This document shows positions 5,744-10,672 of a stretch of 10,672 nucleotides of DNA, piece after piece. A program made the position numbers and the translations under genes. Origin of the DNA: Phycisphaerales bacterium (GTDB taxonomy: Bacteria; Planctomycetota; Phycisphaerae; Tepidisphaerales; Tepidisphaeraceae); assembly GCA_028288875.1 (NCBI GenBank), contig JAQGHK010000555.1, positions 1-10,672 of the forward strand. The letters are read 5' to 3'. The notes beneath the pieces were generated by a model. The model was not told where the DNA came from and ran no database searches. It saw nothing but the letters and a program-made list of their open reading frames with translations. Numbering within the stretch: position 1 is the stretch's first letter; the number at the start of each line of letters is the position of its first letter.

Positions 5744-6793
5744 ATGAGCATTGCTCGCATAGCTGAGGCGGCAAACGTGTCGTACGCGACCGCCTGGCGA
5801 ATCATCAACAATCGCCCGTGCAGCAGCGAGCAAGCCGTGCGGGCGGTGCACCGGGCCGTCCGGCAGATTGGATACGAGCCGGCGGTTGGCAAGCAGCGGC
5901 GCGGCCGACCGACGAAGGTGATTGATGGCATTCGCACCCGGAATGTTGCGCTGCTTCACCTTCGCTCGGGCACGTCGCTCAGCACGGCCGTCCTGAACGC
6001 CGTTCACCGGATGCTGGCAGAGCGGGATTTGAACCTCGTCTTCGCCCAAGTGGAAGACCCATCGGCGCTCCCGCAAGCCGTTCGTACAGGCAACGTCGAC
6101 GGCATCCTCGGCTATGGCAAATTTCCCGACCAAGCCATCACGCAGGTGATCGAGCGTATTCCGTCCGTCTGGATGATGAGCCGCAATGACCGGCGCCTGG
6201 ATCCGTTCGGCGATCGCGTCGCCCCTGATCACCGCGCTATCGGACAACTTTCGGCGGAATACCTGCTGGGGTTGAAACTGCCAAGGGTGGCCGTGCTCAA
6301 TCCGTTTCCCAAAACTGAAATTTACCGTCAGCGTTGTGAGTCCTTCGCCGCCGCGGCCGCGGATGGCGGCTTGGCTGTCGACTGTTTCAATGGCGTTGGC
6401 GAGAACATGCAGCAGGAGGTCGCCCATCTGGCCGACCAATGGCTGGCGACGCCCGGTGGCCCCGCTCGTGGACTATTTGTTCCGGCGGATGACGTTGCCT
6501 TGCCGCTGCAACGCTACCTGCGCCGAAAAGACGTGACGTTTGATGCCGGCGAGGAACTGATCCTCGTTTCCTCCGACAACGATATCGAACTGCTTCGCAA
6601 GATGAACCCGCGGCCGGTCACGATGGACCTCAGCCACGAGGCGATTGCTCAACTTGCCGTGGAACGCCTCTTCTGGCGCATGCGGCACGGAACAAGTGTG
6701 CCGCAGACGACATTGTACGTCCGGCCGAAGCTGATTTTGCCCGATTCAGAGCTGTCGCTTGAGACAGCAGATGAAATGATCGCCGCGGTGTAA
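5744..6793 (+). CDS. LacI-family transcriptional regulator with AT-hook-like hinge
   Basis: This 349-aa DNA-binding repressor or activator is probably controlled by a sugar ligand. Residues 1-22 (MSIARIAEAANVSYATAWRI...) form the LacI helix-turn-helix, and the segment to about 46 completes the headpiece (QIGYEP). Compared with LacI Y17/Q18/R22, the recognition helix reads Y14-A15-T16-A17-W18-R19. Between headpiece and sensor lies a basic stretch, KQRRGRPTK (50-58), whose RGRP core resembles an AT-hook. The rest (about 65-340) is the periplasmic-binding-protein-like sensor domain, with VDGILGYG and a WMMSRND segment in the first half. The ATG at 5744 has no good Shine-Dalgarno, and the predicted transcription start falls almost on it. 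It is divergent from the GH20-like/oxidoreductase unit and lies upstream of the surface and lyase module, so it could regulate either or both. The effector is unknown; hexosamine, uronate and oligosaccharide are all plausible. Confidence 0.92.
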   Translation: MSIARIAEAANVSYATAWRIINNRPCSSEQAVRAVHRAVRQIGYEPAVGKQRRGRPTKVIDGIRTRNVALLHLRSGTSLSTAVLNAVHRMLAERDLNLVFAQVEDPSALPQAVRTGNVDGILGYGKFPDQAITQVIERIPSVWMMSRNDRRLDPFGDRVAPDHRAIGQLSAEYLLGLKLPRVAVLNPFPKTEIYRQRCESFAAAAADGGLAVDCFNGVGENMQQEVAHLADQWLATPGGPARGLFVPADDVALPLQRYLRRKDVTFDAGEELILVSSDNDIELLRKMNPRPVTMDLSHEAIAQLAVERLFWRMRHGTSVPQTTLYVRPKLILPDSELSLETADEMIAAV

Positions 6794-6818
6794 CCGCCAT
6801 CGCGCGTTCAAGGTTTTG

Positions 6819-6836
6819 TCCTGCCCGCGGGCAGGA
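6819..6836. repeat. 18-bp perfect inverted repeat, hairpin or operator candidate
   Basis: TCCTGCC-CGCG-GGCAGGA is self-complementary over its full length. As RNA it can form a 7-bp stem with a CGCG tetraloop. It starts 25 nt after the regulator stop codon, a usual place for a terminator, but no T-run follows on either strand, so it is not a standard intrinsic terminator. It may be a Rho-associated 3' hairpin or a protein-binding site. Confidence 0.45.
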
Positions 6837-6950
6837 AGTAAGTGCACGAAGATTGTTTGAGACCGGTGCGGACCCTGTGAGGTCGGCAGCATCGGTCCGG
6901 TGCCAAGCTCCACACCGTTCCCCCGAACCAGCCGCTTCGAAATCTTATTT

Positions 6951-6954
6951 GAGG
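6951..6954 (+). promoter_or_regulatory. Ribosome-binding site of the prepilin-like gene
   Basis: GAGG sits 6 nt before the ATG at 6961. It decides the start against the in-frame TTG at 6853, which has no such site and would put 36 unneeded residues before the prepilin leader. Confidence 0.65.
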
Positions 6955-6960
6955 TCCGAC

Positions 6961-7917
6961 ATGGAACCACACAATTCATCAGCAACGCGATCCGCGTCGC
7001 ACCTTCGCAGGCCGCAGTCTGCATTCACACTGGTGGAGCTGCTTGTTGTTATTGGGATTATTGCTCTATTGATCAGTATCCTCCTGCCCTCGTTGAACCG
7101 CGCCCGCCGTGCGGCGGCGGCGATTCAATGTTCCAGCAACATGCGCCAGATTGCGATGGCCATGCTGCAATACACCGCGGATAACAAAGGGAAGCTCATT
7201 CCCCTGCGTGTGTCCGGCACGACAACGTATTGGCCCAAGGGCTTCTTCTGGGCGAATGAGCTTGTCCGCGGCAAGTACATCATCGGCCCCAACTCCCTGA
7301 AAGTGCCGGCCAGCCCGGACTACTTTCAATCGAGCATTTTCCGTTGCCCCGAAGCGTCGCCGGACATGATTCTGGCGCTCGGTGCCATCGGTACGGCCAG
7401 CCAGGAACCGCTGTATCCAGCGGATGCCAAGAACAACGCCGGCTTCATCGACAATGTCGCTTTGACGCCGGACACCGGTTTGCTCGATTTCGGCATTTCC
7501 ACCTGGTATCAGCCGGTTGGCGGTTCTGTGTCGGCCAGCAGCGCCTGGCCGCCCGTGAGTGCGGTTTCGGCCCAGCGGGCGACGCCGTTCCTCTGGTACT
7601 CCGGCACGGCGGGCGACGGCTATCTCGCCGACCCTCACTACAGCCGCAAGCTGTCGCAGATTCGCCGCAGTTCTGAAGTCATCATGCTGGCGGAAGCCAA
7701 CCAGCCGAACTGGATCAAGAAAGGCACCGCGCCCCACCTTCTCAATCGCCTGGCTGCCCGTCACGGCAATAAGACGGGTGACAAAACGAACGCCTACACG
7801 AACTTCGCCTTCTTCGACGGCCATGTCGCCGCGTACGAAACGCTGCCGTTCGATACCGCCTACGTCGACGGCTTCAACAACGGCACGGTGTTCTTCTTCA
7901 ACAACGTCCTTCAATAA
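6961..7917 (+). CDS. Prepilin-type N-terminal cleavage/methylation domain protein (pseudopilin-like)
   Basis: This 318-aa envelope protein carries a type IV prepilin/T2SS pseudopilin leader. A short basic leader (1-21) ends ...RRPQSA, followed by FTLVELLVVIGIIALLISIL (22-41), a hydrophobic helix with Glu at +5 (E26). Prepilin peptidase would cut between Ala21 and Phe22; Ala instead of the more common Gly before Phe is tolerated in the family. LNRARRAAAAIQCSSNMRQIAMAMLQY continues the amphipathic helix. The globular part ends with an H...FFDGH segment (His268, D286-G287), which resembles the H-x9-DG region of the large planctomycete prepilin-like families but with 17 residues between His and Asp-Gly. 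It probably sits in the cell envelope as a structural or secretion-associated protein; the exact role of these abundant paralogues is not known. The start is fixed by a GAGG site. The gene opens the plus-strand module ending in the lyase and oxidoreductase. Confidence 0.88.
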   Translation: MEPHNSSATRSASHLRRPQSAFTLVELLVVIGIIALLISILLPSLNRARRAAAAIQCSSNMRQIAMAMLQYTADNKGKLIPLRVSGTTTYWPKGFFWANELVRGKYIIGPNSLKVPASPDYFQSSIFRCPEASPDMILALGAIGTASQEPLYPADAKNNAGFIDNVALTPDTGLLDFGISTWYQPVGGSVSASSAWPPVSAVSAQRATPFLWYSGTAGDGYLADPHYSRKLSQIRRSSEVIMLAEANQPNWIKKGTAPHLLNRLAARHGNKTGDKTNAYTNFAFFDGHVAAYETLPFDTAYVDGFNNGTVFFFNNVLQ

Positions 7918-7953
7918 TTCCCTCTGGTTATTCGTCATCTCGATTGATCTCCA

Positions 7954-7959
7954 AAAGGA
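7954..7959 (+). promoter_or_regulatory. Ribosome-binding site of the PEP-CTERM protein gene
   Basis: AAAGGA ends 6 nt before the ATG at 7966. It is the strongest Shine-Dalgarno of the plus-strand module and supports efficient translation of this secreted protein. Confidence 0.65.
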
Positions 7960-7965
7960 TTCGCA

Positions 7966-8775
7966 ATGAAACTGTGTATTACACGGGCCGCCCTCGGTCT
8001 ATCCCTGCTGACCGCCGCAACCGCCTCTGCTGCCGTCGTCAATGTCGATACGAACACCGCCGGCAGCACCGACGGCACGCTGATCTACACCTCCGGCGGA
8101 CAGACCGCCGCGGCCAACAGCGCGTATGCGGTGTCCTACACGGGCGCGAGCAACCGCGTGGTCGGCATCAGCGGCAGCGCCGGCGCCCGCACCGTCAGTA
8201 ATTTCCTGATGGCCTTTCGCCTGCCGACGTTGCCCGATGGCAACAGCATCACCGCGGCCACGTTGACGGTTTACCTGTCGGGCACGAATACCACGACGCC
8301 CGCTTTCAATGCCGACCTCTGGGGCTTGGGCTATCGCAACGGAACCGCCAGCACCTCCATTCTTGCGGGAACTGTCAGCGGCGGCGTCAGCGCGGCCACT
8401 GGGGATTTCGCCGACGTCGATGCTGACGGCAACCCGACCGCGCTTCCCACCAGCAGCACGAATGTCTCGGTTCAGTTCAGTGACACGACCGATGGCGGCG
8501 CGGCCTCAGGAATTGCCGCCCGGCAGAAGCTCGCGGACAACGTGCTGACGTCCGCCACGCCAACCTCGACGGCCGTGACCGTTTCAGTAACATCGTACCT
8601 GCAGGCGCTCTACGCTGCCGGCGCCGCGAGCACGGCGGGCACGACGGCGGGCTTCAGTGACGGGTTGGGCATGTTTCGTCTCTCGCCCGACGCAGCGATC
8701 AACGTCGCGGTGGGCGGCAACATTCGGTACGACCTGTTTACGAATAACGACGCCGGCACCAGGTCCCGACGTTGA
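7966..8775 (+). CDS. Secreted beta-rich protein, reading frame broken just before its PEP-CTERM tail
   Basis: The open frame encodes 269 residues. An N-terminal signal peptide (1-22, MKLCITRAALG...ATASA, with an A-S-A cut site) is followed by a Ser/Thr/Gly/Ala-rich exported domain with alternating hydrophobic residues, suggesting a beta-sandwich. The stretch FLMAFRLPTLPDGNSITAAT resembles the DNRLRE-type/CBM-like pattern of proteins that bind or decorate surfaces; this resemblance is weak. The frame ends abruptly with ...DAGTRSRR at 8775. Sequence directly downstream in another frame (8763-8870) encodes a textbook PEP-CTERM tail, so the gene probably lost one base around 8757-8762, for example one C of a CCC run. 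With one base restored the protein would be about 301 aa and end ...VPTLSITYSPTATPEPAAL...RRRQS. This may be a real mutation or an assembly error. It lies 48 bp after the prepilin-like gene and just before the lyase gene. Confidence 0.75.
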   Translation: MKLCITRAALGLSLLTAATASAAVVNVDTNTAGSTDGTLIYTSGGQTAAANSAYAVSYTGASNRVVGISGSAGARTVSNFLMAFRLPTLPDGNSITAATLTVYLSGTNTTTPAFNADLWGLGYRNGTASTSILAGTVSGGVSAATGDFADVDADGNPTALPTSSTNVSVQFSDTTDGGAASGIAARQKLADNVLTSATPTSTAVTVSVTSYLQALYAAGAASTAGTTAGFSDGLGMFRLSPDAAINVAVGGNIRYDLFTNNDAGTRSRR

Positions 8776-8870
8776 GCATCACCTACAGCCCGACCGCCAC
8801 GCCCGAGCCTGCCGCGCTGGCCACGCTGGGCGTCGCCGGGATGTTGATCGGCCGCCGCCGTCAGTCGTAA
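8763..8870 (+). pseudogene. Out-of-frame PEP-CTERM sorting tail of the upstream secreted protein
   Basis: Read from 8763, this segment gives 35 codons ending in TAA (8868-8870). It contains S-P-T-A-T-P-E-P, then a hydrophobic run (AALATLGVAGMLIG), then R-R-R-Q-S. That is the full PEP-CTERM layout: PEP motif, transmembrane helix, basic cluster. Such tails are recognised by an exosortase in the inner membrane. The segment has no start codon or ribosome-binding site of its own and is shifted -1 relative to the signal-peptide ORF it should belong to, with which it overlaps by 13 nt. The TAA stands 2 nt before the ATG proposed for the lyase, spacing typical of intact adjacent genes. Confidence 0.75.
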
Positions 8871-8872
8871 TC

Positions 8873-10183
8873 ATGTACCGTCGCTTCTTGTTTCTCAGCC
8901 GGAGTGATTCTGTGACGCTGCAAACCCTGACGAATCAGCTTGCTGTGTTTGCCCTCGCCTTGGCGTGCGGCGGCGCGGACGGCGCAGCGCCGGCGAAGTC
9001 GCCGTCGGTCTGCTTCTGGAATGGCGGCACGGCGGCCACGATTCGTGAGCTCGTTCAGCATGAGGATCCAAAGGTTTTTCAGGCTTCCGCGGATTTAAGT
9101 GCTCTGGCGACCAAGCAACTCGCCGCCGGGCCTTTTTCCGTGGTGGATAAGGGACTGGTCCCGCCGAGCGGCGATAAGCACGATTTCTCCACGCTCGGCC
9201 GATATTACTGGCCCGATCCGCAGGCGTCGGACGGCCTGCCGTGGATCACCATCGACGGCAAGACCAATCCCGACTATTTCAACGGCAAGACCGGCGACAC
9301 GCAGCGGCTGTTCGATCTCCACTCGGCCGTGATCCTCCTCTCACGGCAAAGCTATTTCGCGGGCGATCGCCCTGCCGCGGAACGGGCGGCCCTGCTGTTG
9401 CGAACGTGGTTCATTGATCCGGCTACACGGATGAATCCCCACGCCCGCTATGCCGCCCGCTACCCCGGCCGGTGGGACGGGAAGTACCTCGGCATCCACA
9501 GCACCGTGCGGCCGTTCACGGATATTCTTGATTCCGTCGAACTGCTGAAAACCACCGACGCATGGTCGGCCGCCGATCAGCAGGCGATGGTCGCCTGGTT
9601 CAGTGCCTACCTGGACTGGCTCACCACCAGTGAGTTCGGCCAGCAGGAATCGGCCCAGAAGAACAATCATTCGACGTCGTTTGATTGCCTGATCGTGCGC
9701 TTGGCGATGTTCACGGGTAAAGACGACCTCGCCAGGGAAGTACTGGAAGAGGTGAAGCACCGGCGCATCGACGCGCAGATCGAACCCGATGGCAGCCAGC
9801 CACTGGAACTGCGCCGCAGCAAAGGCTGGGACTACAGCCGCTACAACCTGGAATTCATGTTTCGCCTGGCGATGCTCGGCGACGTGGCTGGCATTGACTT
9901 GTGGCACTACCAGAGCGCCGACGGGCGAAGCATCCGGCGCGCTCTGGATTACGTGATCTCCAATCTTGTCAAAGACGGGACGGTCGACGCGGAGGCGCTG
10001 AAAGGCGTCGGTGTCGATCTGTTCGGCCCGATGCTCCAGGTCGCGGCGCGCGTGTATGACGAGCCCCATTATCTGCAGGTCATGCAACAGATCGGCTACG
10101 AAGGCCGGCTTCGTTTCAACGAGCCTGGTCTTGTAAACGGCGTCCTCGGGGGCGCCGGCTTTAACCAAGGAATGCTCAAGTGA
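8873..10183 (+). CDS. Alginate lyase family protein (polyuronate lyase), exported
   Basis: This 436-aa enzyme is of the alginate lyase (alpha/alpha-barrel) family and should cleave uronic-acid polysaccharides by beta-elimination outside the cytoplasm. Motifs in order are SGDKHDFSTLGRYYWPDP (99-116) and GLPWITIDGKTNPDYF (121-136), the substrate-groove signature; NNH (264-266), matching the catalytic Asn-His of A1-III lyases; and Q-x-x-PDGSQPLELRR...GWDYSRYNL (302-325), which supplies the probable catalytic Tyr (Y321 or Y324). A hydrophobic segment, LAVFALALACGG (23-34), looks like an export signal. Its Cys does not sit in a perfect lipobox, so signal peptidase I or II processing is unclear. 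Two starts compete: ATG 8873 gives an Arg-containing n-region but no ribosome-binding site; GTG 8912 has GGAG at 7-nt spacing and a shorter leader. The stop overlaps the next gene by 4 nt. Alginate as the actual substrate is inferred; other polyuronates are possible. Confidence 0.88.
   Translation: MYRRFLFLSRSDSVTLQTLTNQLAVFALALACGGADGAAPAKSPSVCFWNGGTAATIRELVQHEDPKVFQASADLSALATKQLAAGPFSVVDKGLVPPSGDKHDFSTLGRYYWPDPQASDGLPWITIDGKTNPDYFNGKTGDTQRLFDLHSAVILLSRQSYFAGDRPAAERAALLLRTWFIDPATRMNPHARYAARYPGRWDGKYLGIHSTVRPFTDILDSVELLKTTDAWSAADQQAMVAWFSAYLDWLTTSEFGQQESAQKNNHSTSFDCLIVRLAMFTGKDDLAREVLEEVKHRRIDAQIEPDGSQPLELRRSKGWDYSRYNLEFMFRLAMLGDVAGIDLWHYQSADGRSIRRALDYVISNLVKDGTVDAEALKGVGVDLFGPMLQVAARVYDEPHYLQVMQQIGYEGRLRFNEPGLVNGVLGGAGFNQGMLK
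8901..8904 (+). promoter_or_regulatory. Ribosome-binding site favouring an internal GTG start of the lyase
   Basis: GGAG lies 7 nt upstream of an in-frame GTG (8912). If used, the lyase is 423 aa and the signal peptide loses its first 13 residues, including its Arg residues. The upstream ATG at 8873 has no comparable site, so the two features conflict and the start stays open. Confidence 0.4.
10167..10171 (+). promoter_or_regulatory. Ribosome-binding site of the terminal oxidoreductase
   Basis: AAGGA lies 8 nt before the GTG at 10180, inside the lyase coding sequence. It supports GTG as the start and tight coupling to lyase translation. Confidence 0.6.
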
Positions 10184-10672
10184 GTGAAGTTCTAATTCCT
10201 TTGGCTGCCAACGACGGCCCAGCAACCGGGTCCTCAGACAAGCCCGACGGACGGCCGCCGGTGCGGGTTGGCATCGCCGGCCTCGGCCGAAGCGGCTGGG
10301 GCATTCATGCCGAGGCGATTGCACAGCAGCCGACGCGCTTTCAGCTGGTGGCCGTGACCGATGACCAGGCTTTGCGGCGCGCCGAGGCCGTCGCGCGCTT
10401 TGGCTGCACCGCCCACTGCGACATCGGGCAGCTGGTACGCGATCCGAATGTTGAACTGGTTGTCATCGCAACGCCCAACCACATGCACGCGGAACACGCC
10501 ATCGCAGCGATGAACGCGGGCAAAGACGTCCTGTGCGAAAAGCCCATGGCCGCCAGCCCGGCCGAGGCCGACGCGATGATCGACGCGGCTCGGCGCAACG
10601 GCCGCACGCTGACGGTGTTCAATAATCGCCGGTTCGATCCGCATTTTCTGAAGGTGCGAGAGATTGTCGAAA
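10180..10672 (+). CDS. Gfo/Idh/MocA family oxidoreductase, 3' truncated by window edge
   Basis: The first 164 residues of a sugar- or cyclitol-type NAD(P) oxidoreductase are visible. The GTG at 10180 overlaps the lyase TGA (GTGA, 4 nt), and an AAGGA site lies 8 nt upstream. A polar, Pro/Asp-rich extension of about 28 residues precedes the Rossmann strand VRVGIAGLGRSGWGIHAEAI (29-48), with its G-x-G-x-x-G loop. ATPNHMHAEHA (97-107) and VLCEKPMA (117-124) carry the family signatures, the latter with the conserved Glu-Lys-Pro at 120-122. The C-terminal catalytic domain is outside the window. Unlike the oxidoreductase at 3259-4143, this one keeps a standard EKP motif and dinucleotide loop, so the two are distant paralogues rather than a recent duplication. 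Coupling to the lyase suggests it acts on a uronate-derived monomer; this is inference. Confidence 0.9.
   Translation, partial: MSEVLIPLAANDGPATGSSDKPDGRPPVRVGIAGLGRSGWGIHAEAIAQQPTRFQLVAVTDDQALRRAEAVARFGCTAHCDIGQLVRDPNVELVVIATPNHMHAEHAIAAMNAGKDVLCEKPMAASPAEADAMIDAARRNGRTLTVFNNRRFDPHFLKVREIVE

Larger units (their letters stand above)
6794..6960. other. Intergenic leader with an 18-bp perfect palindrome
   Basis: This 167-bp stretch lies between the regulator stop and the prepilin-like gene. It has no convincing ORF, although the downstream frame stays open back to a TTG at 6853. It contains a perfect GC-rich palindrome at 6819-6836 and a weaker inverted repeat, CGGACC (6869-6874) / GGTCCG (6894-6899). 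No consensus -35/-10 pair stood out. It probably holds the promoter or leader of the plus-strand surface module. Confidence 0.45.

Noticed and set aside
5678..6439. 253-codon minus-strand open frame opposite the LacI-type gene
   Set aside because: It runs through the AT-rich regulatory region and shows no family motif; it is an antisense shadow.
6861..6905. Possible riboswitch or structured leader before the prepilin-like gene
   Set aside because: Only a 6-bp inverted repeat with a 19-nt loop is evident. I recognise no riboswitch core, and such short repeats are expected by chance at this GC content.
8745..8775. Programmed -1 ribosomal frameshift site producing the PEP-CTERM form
   Set aside because: No X-XXY-YYZ slippery heptamer and no obvious stimulatory structure is seen at the junction. 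A one-base deletion or sequencing error is simpler.
8657..8872. Upstream extension of the lyase frame to 8657 (72 extra residues)
   Set aside because: It overlaps the secreted protein and its PEP-CTERM tail, and the translation is low-complexity Arg/Pro/His-rich out-of-frame sequence. The ATG at 8873 or the GTG at 8912 gives a proper signal-peptide-like start.
9341..10324. 327-codon minus-strand open frame opposite the lyase gene
   Set aside because: It has no domain or motif and the composition of an antisense shadow; the plus strand carries the lyase motifs and a coupled downstream start.

Overview
This is a GC-rich, gene-dense window that most resembles a chromosome segment from a Planctomycetota bacterium, possibly Phycisphaerae-like. 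The lineage call is an inference. It rests on a secreted protein with a prepilin-type N-terminus and a C-terminal H...FFDGH segment, a PEP-CTERM sorting tail, a LacI-type regulator with an AT-hook-like RGRP hinge, and several Gfo/Idh/MocA-type oxidoreductases among sugar-catabolism genes. I see no rRNA, tRNA, CRISPR array, insertion sequence or phage gene.

Layout. (1) Positions 1-3243, plus strand: three tightly spaced genes. They are the 3' part of an extended-SDR/NAD-epimerase-like gene (cut by the window edge), a DapA/NAL-superfamily aldolase-like gene, and an ACT-domain threonine dehydratase. They look like one operon for breaking down a sugar acid or amino acid. (2) Positions 3259-5642, minus strand: a two-gene unit in which a GH20-like glycoside hydrolase (no signal peptide, so probably cytoplasmic) overlaps a downstream Gfo/Idh/MocA oxidoreductase by 13 nt. 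(3) Positions 5643-5743: an AT-rich divergent regulatory region with three ATTATTC half-sites phased exactly 10 bp apart and a consensus TTGACA -35 box. It lies between the GH20 unit and a divergently transcribed LacI-family regulator (5744-6793), which is the natural candidate to control both. (4) Positions 6961-10672, plus strand: a cell-surface and polysaccharide module. It holds a prepilin-type protein, a secreted PEP-CTERM protein whose sorting tail is in a different reading frame (apparent 1-nt frameshift), an exported alginate-lyase-family polyuronate lyase, and a second Gfo/Idh/MocA oxidoreductase that overlaps the lyase stop codon by 4 nt and runs off the window.

Taken together, this looks like an accessory carbohydrate-utilisation locus. 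An exported polyuronate lyase cuts acidic polysaccharide outside the cytoplasm, a GH20-like enzyme trims imported oligosaccharides, and oxidoreductases, an epimerase-like enzyme and an aldolase-like enzyme process the monomers under a local LacI-type regulator. The substrates are inferred, not shown. I found no wholly new system. The observations most worth checking are the frameshifted PEP-CTERM gene, the phased half-site array paired with an AT-hook-like LacI hinge, the possibly leaderless regulator mRNA, and active-site substitutions in the epimerase-like protein and, less strongly, the dehydratase.
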